64,000 nucleotides of DNA. It comes from Herbaspirillum chlorophenolicum. GTDB lineage: Bacteria > Pseudomonadota > Gammaproteobacteria > Burkholderiales > Burkholderiaceae_D. The position numbers were made by a program, and so were the translations under genes. How positions within the stretch are numbered: the first letter of the stretch is position 1; each line of letters begins with the position of its first letter. The notes under the pieces were generated by a model. The model was not told where the DNA came from. It ran no database searches and saw only the letters and a list, made by a program, of their open reading frames with translations. Positions 20,676 to 30,465 of this stretch are shown here, piece by piece. The stretch lies in NCBI RefSeq assembly GCF_001189955.1, contig NZ_LFLT01000001.1:272810-336809 (forward strand), given 5' to 3'.

Positions 20676-22040
20676 ATGAGCGATACCCCATTTAGCTATA
20701 GTCAAGACCAATTGAAGCAATTGGCGCAGGATGTGTTGCGCTATGCGAAAGAGAAGGGCGCCTCGGATTCGGCAGTCGATATCAGCGAAGGCAGCGGTCT
20801 GTCGGTGGCGGTGCGCAAGGGCCGCGTCGAGACTATCGAGCAGAACAAGGACAAGGGTATCGGCGTGACCGTGTTCCTCGGCGAAGGCCGCCAGGTGCGC
20901 CGGGGCAACGCCAGCACCTCGGATTTTTCGCAGCAGGCGCTGAAGGAAACGGTCGAGGCCGCCTACAATATCGCGCGCTTTACCTCGATCGACGACTGTG
21001 CGGGGCTGCCGGATGCCGACATGCTGGAAATGTCGCCGCGCGATCTGAAATTGTTTTCCCAATGGAATATTTCCGCCGAGGAAGCTGTCGTGATCGCCCA
21101 ACGCTGCGAGGCGGCGGCGCTGGAAACCGATTCGCGCATTTCCAACAGCGAAGGCGCCAGCGTGTATGCCCAGCATTCGCATTTCGTGGCGGCCAATTCG
21201 CGCGGTTTCATCGGCGGCTATCCTTTCTCGCGCCACACCATCTCGGTGGCGCCGATCGCCGGCAAGGGCGGCGGCATGCAGCGCGATGACTGGTATTCGT
21301 CCAAGCGCGACCCGAAGAAGCTGGCCAAGCCTGAAGACATCGGCCGTTATGCCGCACAACGCGCCCTGGCGCGCCTGAATGCGCGCAAACTGTCCACCCG
21401 CAAGTGTGCGGTGCTGTTCGAGGCGCCGCTGGCGGCTGGCTTGTTGGGCGCCTTTGTACAGGCGGTGTCGGGCGGCGCGCTGTACCGCAAGTCGAGCTTC
21501 TTGCTCGATTCGCTGGGGCAGCAGGTGTTCCCTGAGCACATCCAGATCCTGGAAGACCCGTATGTGATCGGCGGCGTCGGTTCGTCGCCGTTCGACGACG
21601 AGGGCGTGCGTACCGCCAAGCGCGAGGTGGTCAAGAACGGTGTGGTGCAGGGGTATTTCCTGTCGACTTATTCGGCCCGCAAGCTGGGTATGCAGACTAC
21701 CGGCAACTCGGGCGGCTCGCACAACCTGACGCTGACGTCGACCTTGACGGCCAAGGGCGATACGTTCAAGGGCATGCTCAAGAAGATGGGCACCGGGCTG
21801 CTGGTGACCGAGCTGATGGGGCAGGGCGTGAACTACGTCACCGGCGACTATTCGCGCGGCGCGTCGGGTTACTGGGTCGAAAACGGCGTGATCCAGTATC
21901 CGGTGGAAGAGATCACCATCGCCGGCAACATGAAGGACATGCTGCGCCAGATCGTCGCCATCGGCAACGACACGCTGGTACGCGGCACCAAGGAAACCGG
22001 TTCCATCCTGCTGGAAAGCATGACCGTCGCCGGCGACTGA
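20676..22040 (+). CDS. pmbA: Metalloprotease subunit PmbA (TldE)
   Basis: The 454-aa TldE/PmbA partner of the TldD/TldE peptidase complex, known for microcin B17 maturation and CcdA degradation in E. coli. PmbA lacks its own metal site and the HExxxH motif of TldD is indeed absent here. Landmarks: DISEGSGLSVAVRKGRVETIEQNKDKGIGVTV, FEAPLAAGLLGAFVQAVSGGALYRKSSFL, and GGSHNLTLTS near the C-terminus. tldD is not in the window, which is normal. RBS AGAGAAAACAGG precedes the ATG. Confidence 0.93.
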   Translation: MSDTPFSYSQDQLKQLAQDVLRYAKEKGASDSAVDISEGSGLSVAVRKGRVETIEQNKDKGIGVTVFLGEGRQVRRGNASTSDFSQQALKETVEAAYNIARFTSIDDCAGLPDADMLEMSPRDLKLFSQWNISAEEAVVIAQRCEAAALETDSRISNSEGASVYAQHSHFVAANSRGFIGGYPFSRHTISVAPIAGKGGGMQRDDWYSSKRDPKKLAKPEDIGRYAAQRALARLNARKLSTRKCAVLFEAPLAAGLLGAFVQAVSGGALYRKSSFLLDSLGQQVFPEHIQILEDPYVIGGVGSSPFDDEGVRTAKREVVKNGVVQGYFLSTYSARKLGMQTTGNSGGSHNLTLTSTLTAKGDTFKGMLKKMGTGLLVTELMGQGVNYVTGDYSRGASGYWVENGVIQYPVEEITIAGNMKDMLRQIVAIGNDTLVRGTKETGSILLESMTVAGD

Positions 22041-22132
22041 CCCTGCCACACCCCGCGCCGCCGGAAAATGCCCGGCGCGGCGCCATGGCGGCAGCCTGCG
22101 ACGCGTACTTGAGCGGAGCGAGGAGGCAAGCC

Positions 22133-22624
22133 ATGGACGATATCCATATCCATCGGGGCTATACGCCCGGCGCCATCGGACGGGTCGCGGAACTGCATGC
22201 GGCTTACTACACCGAGAATTGGAGTTTCGGCGTCTATTTCGAAGCCAGGATCGCCACCGAACTGTCGTCTTTCCTGAGCCGCTACGACGAGGCGCGCGAT
22301 GGCTTCTGGACCGCTACCGTGCATGGCCGCATCGAAGGCTCGCTGGCCATCGACGGCCAGCATGCGCAGGAGCAGGGTGCTTACCTGCGCTGGTTCATCG
22401 CTTCCGAAAAGTTGCGCGGCAAGGGCGTGGGCGATGCCCTGATCGGCAACGCGGTGCAATTCTGCCGCGACAGCGGTTTCCCCTCTATTTATCTGTGGAC
22501 CTTCGACGGCCTGCAGGCCACCCACCATCTCTACCGCAAGCATGGCTTTGTGTGTACCGAGGAGCGGCAGGGCACGCGCTGGGGTGTCAGGCTCAACGAG
22601 CAGCGGTATGAGTTGCTGCTGTGA
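22133..22624 (+). CDS. GNAT-family N-acetyltransferase
   Basis: A 163-aa acyl-CoA-dependent acetyltransferase. Motif A is visible as LRWFIASEKLRGKGVGDALIGNAVQFCRDSGFP, followed by YLWTFDGLQATHHLYRKHGFVCTEE, the usual last strand and helix. A strong GAGGAGGC lies just before the chosen ATG; a longer frame upstream overlaps a GC-rich region and is unlikely. The acceptor substrate is unknown. Confidence 0.85.
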   Translation: MDDIHIHRGYTPGAIGRVAELHAAYYTENWSFGVYFEARIATELSSFLSRYDEARDGFWTATVHGRIEGSLAIDGQHAQEQGAYLRWFIASEKLRGKGVGDALIGNAVQFCRDSGFPSIYLWTFDGLQATHHLYRKHGFVCTEERQGTRWGVRLNEQRYELLL

Positions 22625-22683
22625 GGCCAGCTGCTTTCGCAACGGATCGGGAGATGCGCGATAAACGACACCGATCGAGCAAT

Positions 22684-22712
22684 CCGTCGTCCTGGCGAAA
22701 GTCAGGACACGG
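22684..22712. repeat. Intergenic imperfect palindrome
   Basis: CCGT..TCCTG and CAGGA.ACGG face each other across GCGAAAGT, between the GNAT gene and the DHA2 transporter. The core matches the hairpins at 3710 and 29028, so it belongs to the same candidate dispersed family. It could serve as terminator of the GNAT gene. Confidence 0.5.
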
Positions 22713-22825
22713 TATCGCTCACGCCGGTTTGAAATATGCGGTGCCTTTCAGCAACAAACGCCGCCAATTGCTAAAATGCCGAATCGGCGCGTTAGCGCCT
22801 CTTCCCGGATTGTCTTCCACGCAAC

Positions 22826-24424
22826 ATGGCTCTTCATACCGATGCCGCGCACTCCAGCGGCCAAGTCCTGCCTTTCCGCGAATCCCTGCTGGCCACGTTG
22901 GGCATCTGTTTCGTCATCATGCTGGTGGCGCTGGACCAGACCATCGTCGGCACCGCGCTGCCTACCATCGTGGCCGAGCTCAAGGGCTTTGACCTGTATG
23001 CCTGGGTGGCGACCTCGTATCTGCTGACTTCGGTGATCACCGTGCCGATCTTCGGACGGCTGGGCGATTATTTCGGCCGCAAGCCGTTCGTGATCGCGTC
23101 CATCATCGTGTTTGTGGCTGCGTCGGCGCTATGCGGCATGGCCGACAGCATGCTGTTCCTGGTGCTGGCGCGCGGCCTGCAGGGCATCGGCGGCGGCATG
23201 CTGGTGGGTACCTGTTTTGCCTCCATCGCCGACCTGTTTCCCGATCCGCGCGTGCGCCTGCGCTGGCAGATCATCCTCTCCGCTTCATTTGGCATCGCCA
23301 CTGCCGTCGGCCCTTCGCTGGGCGGGTTCCTGACGCAGGGGCTGGGCTGGCGCTGGGTGTTCTACTGCAACCTGCCTATTGGCGTGATCTCGCTGTTCTT
23401 CGTCTGGCGTTTCGTGCCCCATATCCGCCATATCCAGCACCAGGGCAAAATGCGCCTGGACTGGCCGGGCGCGCTGCTGATCTCGCTGTCGCTGGGCAGC
23501 CTGCAACTGCTGGTGGAGATGCTGCCCAAGCGCGGCATCACCGGCGGCATGCTGGCGTTGCTGGTGCTGAGCATGGCGGCTTTTTATGCGTTGTGGAAAT
23601 GGGAGCAGCGTGCGGCGCAGCCGATCCTGCCATTCGAGATGATGCGCGACCGCGCGCTGTCCAGCCTGTTCATCCTGTCGGTGCTGGCGGGTTTCGCCAT
23701 GTTCTCGCTGCTGATGTATGCGCCGCTGCTGTTCCAGGGCGGCTTCGGGATGACGCCGCGCGAGGCCGGCTTGCTGATCACGCCGCTGGTGGCCTGTATT
23801 ACCGTGGCCAGCATCGTCAATGGCCGCATCATCACGCGCATTCCCAATCCCAACATGATGATGACGGTGGGTTTCGTACTGATCTCGGTGGCTTGCCTGG
23901 GCGTGGTGCTGTGCGACCGCGGTACCGGCAACGGCTTCATGCTGGCGACCATGCTGGCTGGCGGTTTCGGCCTGGGCCTGGTCTTGCCGAACCTGACCGT
24001 GTTCGCCCAGCAGGCCGCCAGCCGCGAGCACTTGGGCATTGCCACCGCCTTGCTGCAGTCGCTGCGCATGATCGGCGGCATGCTGGGTACCGCCATTACC
24101 GGTACGCTGGTCAGCCAGATGTACGGCAGCGGTGTGCAGAAGGCGCTCGAGAGCGACCACGCTGCGCAATGGCTCAAGGAATTCAGCGATCCCGAAGTGC
24201 TGGTCAACCATGACATTCAATCGGTGCTGCTGGCGCAACTGATGAAGGCGGGGCACAACGGTTCGGCGCTGCTCGATGCCGCGCGCGATGCGCTGGTCGG
24301 GGCGATCCATATGGGGATCGCGATCGCCATCGTGGCTGCGCTGGCCGGCTTGTGGATGGTGCGCCGGGTGCCGCCGATCAAGTTCGGCAGCGATGCCAAG
24401 GTTGAGCCGGTGATGTCGGAATAG
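22826..24424 (+). CDS. MFS drug exporter, DHA2 (EmrB/QacA) family
   Basis: A 532-aa inner-membrane proton antiporter with about 14 hydrophobic segments. TM1 carries LVALDQTIVGTALPTIVAEL (the DHA2 motif D1), the loop 2-3 motif reads GRLGDYFGRKP, and motif C appears in ATAVGPSLGGFLTQGLGWRWVFYCNLPIG. These define 14-TM multidrug efflux pumps. No membrane-fusion gene (emrA type) lies beside it, so it may work alone or with a protein encoded elsewhere. Substrate range unknown. Confidence 0.88.
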   Translation: MALHTDAAHSSGQVLPFRESLLATLGICFVIMLVALDQTIVGTALPTIVAELKGFDLYAWVATSYLLTSVITVPIFGRLGDYFGRKPFVIASIIVFVAASALCGMADSMLFLVLARGLQGIGGGMLVGTCFASIADLFPDPRVRLRWQIILSASFGIATAVGPSLGGFLTQGLGWRWVFYCNLPIGVISLFFVWRFVPHIRHIQHQGKMRLDWPGALLISLSLGSLQLLVEMLPKRGITGGMLALLVLSMAAFYALWKWEQRAAQPILPFEMMRDRALSSLFILSVLAGFAMFSLLMYAPLLFQGGFGMTPREAGLLITPLVACITVASIVNGRIITRIPNPNMMMTVGFVLISVACLGVVLCDRGTGNGFMLATMLAGGFGLGLVLPNLTVFAQQAASREHLGIATALLQSLRMIGGMLGTAITGTLVSQMYGSGVQKALESDHAAQWLKEFSDPEVLVNHDIQSVLLAQLMKAGHNGSALLDAARDALVGAIHMGIAIAIVAALAGLWMVRRVPPIKFGSDAKVEPVMSE

Positions 24425-24467
24425 GTGGCAGGCGGAATGGAGGTGAAAATCCAGCGTAAAAATGAAA

Positions 24468-24499
24468 AAACGGGCGAAACCCAAAGGTTTGACCCGTTT
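24468..24499 (-). terminator. Terminator for tRNA-Leu
   Basis: On the minus strand AAACGGG-TC-AAACC and GGTTT-CG-CCCGTTT pair across a TTTG loop and run into TTTTTTC. It lies 45 bases beyond the tRNA 3' end. A smaller AAAGCCG/CGGCTTT hairpin at 24515-24530 lies between it and the tRNA. Confidence 0.75.
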
Positions 24500-24543
24500 C
24501 AACATTCCGGCCGTAAAGCCGTTCGGCTTTCACGTTAATTGCT

Positions 24544-24628
24544 TGGTGCCCACGGAGGGACTCGAACCCCCACACCTCGCGGCACATGGACCTGAACCAT
24601 GCGCGTCTACCAATTCCGCCACGTGGGC
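24544..24628 (-). tRNA. tRNA-Leu (CAG)
   Basis: An 85-nt class II tRNA read on the minus strand. The acceptor stem GCCCACG pairs with CGTGGGC, followed by discriminator A and an encoded CCA. The D loop contains AATTGGTAGACGC, the anticodon stem-loop is CATGG-TTCAGGT-CCATG with anticodon CAG, a long variable arm (TGCCGCGAGGTGT region) follows, and the T arm is GGGGGTTCGAGTCCC. No attachment-site duplication is seen next to it. Confidence 0.97.
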
Positions 24629-24647
24629 AATAACGCGAAAGAAAGTG

Positions 24648-24675
24648 ATTATATACGATAACGCCCCCTTGTCAA
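24648..24675 (-). promoter_or_regulatory. Sigma-70 promoter of tRNA-Leu
   Basis: On the minus strand a perfect -35 TTGACA (24670-24675) and a perfect -10 TATAAT (24648-24653) are 16 bp apart, placing the start of transcription about 12 bases before the mature tRNA. Both hexamers are exact consensus. Confidence 0.85.
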
Positions 24676-24848
24676 TGTCTTTGTGCAGCGGAATTTGCGA
24701 TTTTTTCCGGAGCGGCACGGTGGGCCTGTGCCATACACACAGTATTGCGGTTAGGTAAATGGCCGCAACTCCGTTACACTAAGGCCTATTCGTCTGGATC
24801 GGCGCGTCCGCACCGGTCTCATCAATAACAATTGCGCAAACGACACTT

Positions 24849-27323
24849 TTGAGCCAATTCCCCTATACCATTCCCAGCCGGGAAGAAATCCTCGGTATCC
24901 TGCGTACTTCGCCCACGGCGCAAAGCGCGCCCAGTCTGGCGGCGGCGCTTGGCGTCAAGCCCGAAGAGATGGATGGCCTGACGCGACGGCTCAATGCCAT
25001 GGAACGCGACGGCCAGATCAAGCCCGACCGGGGCGGCAACTACAAGCTGACCCATTCCCCAAATTTCATCGAGGGGCGGGTGTCCAGCCACCGCGACGGT
25101 TTCGGTTTCCTGTTGCCGGACGACGGCAGCGACGATCTCTTCCTGCCCGAGAAGGAAATGCAGAAGGTCATGCACGGCGATCGCGTCCAGGCGCGCATCG
25201 TCGGCACCGACCGCCGCGGCCGGCCGGAAGGCACCATCGTGGAAGTGGTGGATCGCGCCAATACCCATGTGATCGGCCGTCTGCTCAATGAGAACGGCGT
25301 GTGGGTGGTGGCGCCGGAAGACAAGCGCATCGGCCACGACGTACTGCTGGCCGGTTCGCCCGGCAAGGCCAAGGCGGGGCAGGTGGTCAGCGTCGAACTG
25401 ACCGAGCAGCCTTCGCGCTACACCCAGCCGGTGGGCAAGATCGTCGAGATCCTGGGCGACATCGACGACCCTGGCATGGAAATCGAAATCGCCGTGCGCA
25501 AATACGGCGTGCCGCATGAGTTCTCGGACGTCGCCAAGAAGCTGGCAGCCAAGTTGCCTAACGAAGTTCGCGCGGCCGACCTCAAGGACCGCGTCGACCT
25601 GCGTGACGTGCCGCTGGTCACGATCGACGGCGAAGATGCGCGCGACTTCGACGATGCCGTCTACTGCGAGCCGGTCAAGATCGGCCGCGCCAACGGCTAC
25701 CGCCTGATCGTGGCGATCGCCGACGTCAGTCATTACGTCAAGCCGAACGATGCGCTGGATGTCGATGCACTGGAGCGCAGCACCTCGGTCTACTTCCCGC
25801 GCCGGGTGATCCCGATGCTGCCGGAAAAGCTGTCCAACGGCCTGTGTTCGCTGAATCCGGATGTTGACCGCCTGACGCTGGTGTGCGACGCCGTGATCAC
25901 CGCCAAGGGCGAGATCAAGGCTTACCAGTTCTACCCGGCCGTGATCCATTCGGCCGCACGCCTGACCTATACCGAAGTGGCCTCCGTCCTGGCCAACACC
26001 AAGGGACCGGAGGCGGCGCGCCGCATCGCACTGGTGCCGCACCTGACGCACTTGTACGAAGTGTTCCAGGCGCTGCTGCAGGCACGCCAGGCGCGCGGGG
26101 CGATCGATTTCGAGACCACCGAAACCTATATCGTCTGCAATGCCGCAGGCAAGATCGAGAAGATCCTGCCGCGCACCCGCAACGATGCGCACCGCCTGAT
26201 CGAAGAGTGCATGCTGGCGGCCAACGTCTGCGCGGCCGACTTGCTCAAGCGCCATGAACATCCAGCCCTGTACCGCATCCACGCCGGCCCCACCAAGGAA
26301 AAGCTGACGCAGCTGCGCAATTTCCTCAAGCAAACCGGCCTGAGCCTGGGCGGCGGCGACACGCCCAGTGCGTCCGACTATGCGGAGCTGATGCCCAAGA
26401 TCAAGGCGCGCCCGGATGCGGTGCTGCTCCAGACCATGCTGTTGCGCTCGATGCAGCAGGCGGTCTACAGCCCGGACAATATCGGCCACTTCGGCCTGTC
26501 TTACGAGTCCTACGCGCACTTCACCAGCCCGATCCGCCGTTATCCCGATCTGTTGACGCACCGTGCCATCAAGGCCGTTTTGCAAGGCAAGCGCTACGAA
26601 CCCAAGGGCATCGACAGCAGCGCACTGAACACATCGATTTCGCCGGCGGCGCGCAAGATGCAGCAGCAACAGCGGGCAGCCGACCTGGCTGCCGGCAAAA
26701 AGCCGCGCGGCGACGGCAAGCAGAGCAGCCTGGCCATCTGGGAAGCGCTGGGCTTGCACTGTTCGGCCAACGAACGTCGCGCCGATGAGGCTTCGCGCGA
26801 TGTCGAGGCATGGCTCAAGTGCTATTTCATTCGCGACAAGCTGGGCGAAGAGTTCACCGGCACCATTTCCGGCGTCGCCACCTTCGGCATCTTCGTACAG
26901 CTCGATGCGCTGTATATCGAGGGCCTGGTGCACGTTACCGAACTGGGCGCCGACTACTTCCAGTACGACGAGGCGCGCCACGAATTGCGCGGCGAGCGCA
27001 CCGGCATCCGCTATCAGCTGACGGACCGCGTGACCGTGCAGGTCAGCCGGGTCGACCTGGATGCGCGCAAGATCGACCTTTCGCTGGTCAACGAGCCGGG
27101 CATCCGCACGCTGATCAAGAACGAGGCCAAGCGCGCCGAAAGCGCCGCGCGCGGCAAGCCCAACGGGGCGGCCAAGCCGGCGGCGCAAGCCAGGAAGGCG
27201 GCCGCTCCCAAGCCGGCCAAAGCGACCAAGGCCAAAGGCGGCGCGGCGCATGCGCGTCCCGGTGAAACCGACCGCAAGCGGGCGGCAGCCAAGGGATTTT
27301 CCAAGGGCAAGAAGAAGCGTTGA
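24849..27323 (+). CDS. rnr: Ribonuclease R
   Basis: An 824-aa processive 3'-5' exoribonuclease that degrades structured RNA. In order: an N-terminal winged-helix RNase R domain (IPSREEILGILR...), cold-shock-like OB domains (about 70-220), the RNB catalytic domain with the Asp cluster DGEDARDFDDA at 260-270, a C-terminal S1 domain (about 665-750: GTISGVATFGIFVQLDALYIEGLVHVTELG) and a Lys/Ala-rich basic tail. The first codon is TTG, because the next in-frame Met (residue 41) is already inside the helix-turn-helix domain. rlmB follows 69 bp later, the same order as in E. coli (rnr-rlmB). Confidence 0.95.
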   Translation: MSQFPYTIPSREEILGILRTSPTAQSAPSLAAALGVKPEEMDGLTRRLNAMERDGQIKPDRGGNYKLTHSPNFIEGRVSSHRDGFGFLLPDDGSDDLFLPEKEMQKVMHGDRVQARIVGTDRRGRPEGTIVEVVDRANTHVIGRLLNENGVWVVAPEDKRIGHDVLLAGSPGKAKAGQVVSVELTEQPSRYTQPVGKIVEILGDIDDPGMEIEIAVRKYGVPHEFSDVAKKLAAKLPNEVRAADLKDRVDLRDVPLVTIDGEDARDFDDAVYCEPVKIGRANGYRLIVAIADVSHYVKPNDALDVDALERSTSVYFPRRVIPMLPEKLSNGLCSLNPDVDRLTLVCDAVITAKGEIKAYQFYPAVIHSAARLTYTEVASVLANTKGPEAARRIALVPHLTHLYEVFQALLQARQARGAIDFETTETYIVCNAAGKIEKILPRTRNDAHRLIEECMLAANVCAADLLKRHEHPALYRIHAGPTKEKLTQLRNFLKQTGLSLGGGDTPSASDYAELMPKIKARPDAVLLQTMLLRSMQQAVYSPDNIGHFGLSYESYAHFTSPIRRYPDLLTHRAIKAVLQGKRYEPKGIDSSALNTSISPAARKMQQQQRAADLAAGKKPRGDGKQSSLAIWEALGLHCSANERRADEASRDVEAWLKCYFIRDKLGEEFTGTISGVATFGIFVQLDALYIEGLVHVTELGADYFQYDEARHELRGERTGIRYQLTDRVTVQVSRVDLDARKIDLSLVNEPGIRTLIKNEAKRAESAARGKPNGAAKPAAQARKAAAPKPAKATKAKGGAAHARPGETDRKRAAAKGFSKGKKKR

Positions 27324-27392
27324 ACCAGCGCTGAACTTTTGCCCTTGATTCGTAGCAAGTCACAGTAATAAGAGAAGAAACAAGCAGGTTTT

Positions 27393-28130
27393 ATGAAGAG
27401 CAAAATGATTTTCGGCTTCCATGCCGTCACGTCCCGTATCCGCCACGAAGCATCGTCGGTAGATGAAATCTATGTGGACGCCGACCGCCGCGACCGCCGC
27501 ATGCTGGACATGCTGCACGCGGCCAAGGAAGCCAATGTGCGCATCATCCAGGCCGACGACCAGCGCTTGTCGGCGATGGTCGGCACGCGCCGCCACCAGG
27601 GTGTGGTGGCCAAGGCCGCCACGCTGTCGCTGGCGCGCACGCTGGATGAATTGCTGGATGCAGTGCAGGGACCGCCGTTGCTGCTGATCCTGGACGGCAT
27701 TACCGATCCGCATAACCTGGGCGCCTGCCTGCGGGTAGCCGATGGCGCTGGCGCGCACGCAGTGATCGCCCCCAAGGACCGTGCCGTGGGCCTGAATGCG
27801 ACGGCGATGAAGGTGTCCAGCGGCGCCTCCGATACCGTGCCCTACATCACCGTCACCAACCTGGCGCGCACCATGCGCGATTTGAAGGAGCGCGGCGTAT
27901 GGCTCATCGGCACTACCGATGATGCAGAGAAGGGTTTGTATGAAGGCGACTTCACCGGCCCTACCGCGCTGGTGATGGGTTCGGAAGGCGAGGGCATGCG
28001 CCGCCTGACGCGCGAGACCTGCGACGTGCTGGTCAATATCCCGATGTTCGGCTCGGTCGAGAGCCTGAACGTGTCGGTTGCCTCCGGCGTCTGTCTCTAC
28101 GAAGCGCGACGTCAGCGCCTGCCTAAATAA
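27393..28130 (+). CDS. rlmB: 23S rRNA (Gm2251) 2'-O-methyltransferase
   Basis: SpoU-family methyltransferase of 245 aa that methylates the ribose of G2251 in 23S rRNA. An L30e-like substrate-binding N-terminal domain ([13 protein letters not shown]) precedes the SPOUT domain with motif 1 [25 protein letters not shown], motif 2 [19 protein letters not shown] and motif 3 [27 protein letters not shown], which together form the trefoil-knot SAM site. It follows rnr, and an intrinsic terminator lies 26 bp after the stop. Confidence 0.95.
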   Translation: MKSKMIFGFHAVTSRIRHEASSVDEIYVDADRRDRRMLDMLHAAKEANVRIIQADDQRLSAMVGTRRHQGVVAKAATLSLARTLDELLDAVQGPPLLLILDGITDPHNLGACLRVADGAGAHAVIAPKDRAVGLNATAMKVSSGASDTVPYITVTNLARTMRDLKERGVWLIGTTDDAEKGLYEGDFTGPTALVMGSEGEGMRRLTRETCDVLVNIPMFGSVESLNVSVASGVCLYEARRQRLPK

Positions 28131-28156
28131 GTCCGGTCGTCTCAGGTACGATACCG

Positions 28157-28187
28157 TCGCCGGACTTGATGTCCGGCGATTTTTTTT
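28157..28187 (+). terminator. Intrinsic terminator after rlmB
   Basis: A perfect 9-bp stem TCGCCGGAC/GTCCGGCGA with a TTGAT loop is followed by eight T residues. It separates rlmB from cysE. Confidence 0.9.
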
Positions 28188-28225
28188 GCATCAGCATTTA
28201 CTTACCCGTTCCAGGAAGCACCACC

Positions 28226-28978
28226 ATGTTCAGCCGACTACGTGAAGACATCGCCAGTATCCGCGAGCGCGATCCCGCCGCGCGCAACACTTGGGAAGTG
28301 CTCACTTGTTATCCCGGCCTGCATGCAGTGGTCATGCACCGCTGGGCCAACGCCTGCTGGCTGGCTGACTTCAAGTGGCTGGGCCGTTTCATCTCGCATA
28401 TCGCGCGCGGCTTGACCGGCATCGAGATCCATCCGGGCGCGACCATCGGCCGCCGCGTATTCATCGACCACGGTTTCGGCGTGGTGATCGGCGAGACCGC
28501 GGTAATCGGTGACGACTGTACTATTTACCAGGGCGTAACGCTGGGCGGCACCTCGCTGGCCAAGGGCGCCAAGCGCCATCCTACGCTGGGGCGCGGCGCG
28601 ATCATCGGTGCTGGAGCAAAAGTGCTGGGTGGATTTACGGTGGGAGACGGCGCCAAGGTCGGCTCCAATGCGGTAGTCACCAAGGAGGTGCCGGCTGGCG
28701 CTACAGCGGTCGGTAATCCGGCGCGCATCGTGCAACGCGCCGCGCCACAGGATCCGCGTGATCAGGCAGCCGCGCGCATCTTCGCCGCTTACGGCGTCAT
28801 GCCCAATGGCGATGATCCGCTGTCAAAAGCCCTGCACGGGCTGATCAATCAGGTGGCCGCGCAGGAGCAGCAGATCGAGGTGATGCTGGCTGCACTCAAG
28901 GGGGCGGGGATAGGGTGTCAACGCTTCGAGGAATTGAGCCGCTTTGATGCTGATCAGTTGAACAAGCTGGTGGACTGA
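28226..28978 (+). CDS. cysE: Serine O-acetyltransferase
   Basis: First step of cysteine synthesis: serine plus acetyl-CoA gives O-acetylserine. The 250-aa protein has an N-terminal helical domain (short version) and a left-handed beta-helix of hexapeptide repeats: [43 protein letters not shown]. The catalytic Asp-His pairs lie in FIDHGFG and the preceding IHPGA. The C-terminal part is longer than in minimal forms and ends in a helical tail; feedback inhibition by cysteine is known for the family but its residues cannot be confirmed here. Transcribed just after the rlmB terminator. Confidence 0.93.
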   Translation: MFSRLREDIASIRERDPAARNTWEVLTCYPGLHAVVMHRWANACWLADFKWLGRFISHIARGLTGIEIHPGATIGRRVFIDHGFGVVIGETAVIGDDCTIYQGVTLGGTSLAKGAKRHPTLGRGAIIGAGAKVLGGFTVGDGAKVGSNAVVTKEVPAGATAVGNPARIVQRAAPQDPRDQAAARIFAAYGVMPNGDDPLSKALHGLINQVAAQEQQIEVMLAALKGAGIGCQRFEELSRFDADQLNKLVD

Positions 28979-29027
28979 TCCTGCTTGGCATATTGATGCC
29001 ATTCCATTAAGCATCAACTCCATGGAT

Positions 29028-29055
29028 CGTCGCCCTGGCTTTCGTCAGGACGACG
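29028..29055. repeat. Intergenic palindrome between cysE and lpxH
   Basis: CGTCGCCCTG and CAGGACGACG pair, with one bulged base, across GCTTTCGT. The core repeats the one seen at 3710 and 22684. A second hairpin (CCCCGGCG..CGCCGG type) follows at about 29071-29087. Lying between convergent genes, the pair could act as a bidirectional terminator. Confidence 0.55.
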
Positions 29056-29117
29056 GATTCTGAGATTCCGTACCCCGGCGAGCGCCGGTGTCCGATGAGG
29101 TTTTTGTCATCGGCCAA

Positions 29118-29909
29118 TCAGCCGATCTCGCCACCCGCCGCATCGAAGCGATGCAGCACACCATCTGCCGTCAGGCTGATCCAGCCGCCGCGCGGCGTTT
29201 CGATATCGTATTCCCAATCCGGCAGCACATAGCGCAGGCGCTGGTCTTCGCCGCTGCCCAGCACATGCAGGGCTGGGCGGTGCGTATGGCCGTGGATCAG
29301 CACGCTGGTGCCGGTCTGTGAGAACAACTGGCCGATGGCGCCGGCATTGACGTCCATGATCTCGTCGGACTTGTTCTGGTTGGAGTCCTGGCTGTTCTTG
29401 CGCATGCCCTCGATGATCGCCTTGCGCTGCGCCAGCGGCATGGCGAGGAACTGCTGCTGGTAGGCCGGCTGGCGCACCTGGGCGCGGAAGGCCATGTAGG
29501 CGGTGTCGTCGGTGCATTGCGCGTCGCCGTGGGCCAGTGCGATTTCGCGCCCGGCCAGGCGGATCACGTGCGGGTCGTCCAGCAGCGCCAGGCCGGCGGC
29601 TTCAGCGAAGCCGGTCCCGACCAGGAAGTCGCGGTTGCCGGCGATCCAGAAGATTTGCACGCCATGCTGCTGCAGCGCCTTCAAGGCATCGGCGATCTCA
29701 CGGTTGTAGGGCGTGGCGAGATCGTCGTCGCCGGCCCAGTATTCGAAGATATCGCCCAGCAGGTAGAGCTGCTGCGTTTGCGTCGCATGGGTTTGCAGGA
29801 ATTCGAGGAAGGCTGCGGTGGTGCGTGGCAGCGAAGCCTGCAGGTGGAGGTCGGAAACAAAAAGCGCAACCGTCGGCTGCGCTTTTTGTGAGGACGTGAA
29901 AATCGTCAT
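29118..29909 (-). CDS. lpxH: UDP-2,3-diacylglucosamine diphosphatase
   Basis: Peripheral membrane enzyme of lipid A synthesis that converts UDP-2,3-diacylglucosamine to lipid X. The 263-aa calcineurin-like phosphoesterase carries all metal motifs: LFVSDLHLQ, LGDIFEYWAGDDD, AGNRDFLVG, LAHGDAQCTDD and HGHTHRPALH. The first ATG is used. It is last in the minus-strand run beginning with the TPR gene, directly after ppiB (19 bp), an order common in betaproteobacteria. Confidence 0.94.
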   Translation of the reverse strand: MTIFTSSQKAQPTVALFVSDLHLQASLPRTTAAFLEFLQTHATQTQQLYLLGDIFEYWAGDDDLATPYNREIADALKALQQHGVQIFWIAGNRDFLVGTGFAEAAGLALLDDPHVIRLAGREIALAHGDAQCTDDTAYMAFRAQVRQPAYQQQFLAMPLAQRKAIIEGMRKNSQDSNQNKSDEIMDVNAGAIGQLFSQTGTSVLIHGHTHRPALHVLGSGEDQRLRYVLPDWEYDIETPRGGWISLTADGVLHRFDAAGGEIG

Positions 29910-29928
29910 CGTCAGGTGGGGAGTGGCG

Positions 29929-30417
29929 TTAGACCACTTCCGCCTTTTCGATCACGACATCTTCGGCCGGCACGTCAGCGAACATGCCGGTGCGGGAGGT
30001 CTTGACGCCCTTGATCTTGTCGACCACTTCAGTGCCTTCGACTACCTTGCCGAACACACAGTAGCCCCAGCCGTCCTGGCCCGGGAAGTCCAGGAAGCTG
30101 TTGTTCTTGACGTTGATGAAGAACTGGGCCGACGCCGAGTGCGGCGCGGCAGTGCGTGCCATGGCCAGTGTATAGGGCTCGTTCTTGAGGCCGTTCTTGG
30201 CCTCGTTCTCGATCGGTTCGTTGGTTTCCTTCTGCTTCATGCCGGGTTCGAAGCCGCCGCCCTGGATCATGAAGCCGTCGATCACGCGGTGGAAAATGGT
30301 GCCGTTGTAGTGGCCGGCGTTCACGTAAGCCAGGAAGTTCTCGACGGTCTTCGGCGCTTTTTCGGCATCCAGTTCGATCTTGATGTTGCCGTGGTTGGTG
30401 GTGAGCAGAACTGCCAT
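29929..30417 (-). CDS. ppiB: Peptidyl-prolyl cis-trans isomerase B, cytoplasmic cyclophilin
   Basis: A 162-aa cyclophilin without signal peptide. Catalytic and substrate-pocket residues are in [27 protein letters not shown] (the active-site Arg is in FHRV) and [25 protein letters not shown]. It catalyses proline isomerisation during folding in the cytosol. Start at [11 protein letters not shown]. It is a close paralogue of the periplasmic ppiA just upstream, which suggests tandem duplication. Confidence 0.93.
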   Translation of the reverse strand: MAVLLTTNHGNIKIELDAEKAPKTVENFLAYVNAGHYNGTIFHRVIDGFMIQGGGFEPGMKQKETNEPIENEAKNGLKNEPYTLAMARTAAPHSASAQFFINVKNNSFLDFPGQDGWGYCVFGKVVEGTEVVDKIKGVKTSRTGMFADVPAEDVVIEKAEVV

Positions 30418-30465
30418 GTTGAATCCTTTGCTTGACGGTAAAAATAAGGGTGAAAACAAAAAACG

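Noticed and set aside
22061..22086. GC-rich imperfect hairpin after pmbA
   Set aside because: The arms do not pair cleanly and no T tract follows, so I did not list it as a terminator.
24544..24628. tRNA-Leu as an integration site
   Set aside because: No integrase, no repeated 3' tRNA fragment and no change in composition next to it.
24822..27251. An 809-codon open frame on the minus strand opposite rnr
   Set aside because: Same effect; RNase R on the plus strand explains the region and the antisense product is His/Ala/Arg-rich without domains.
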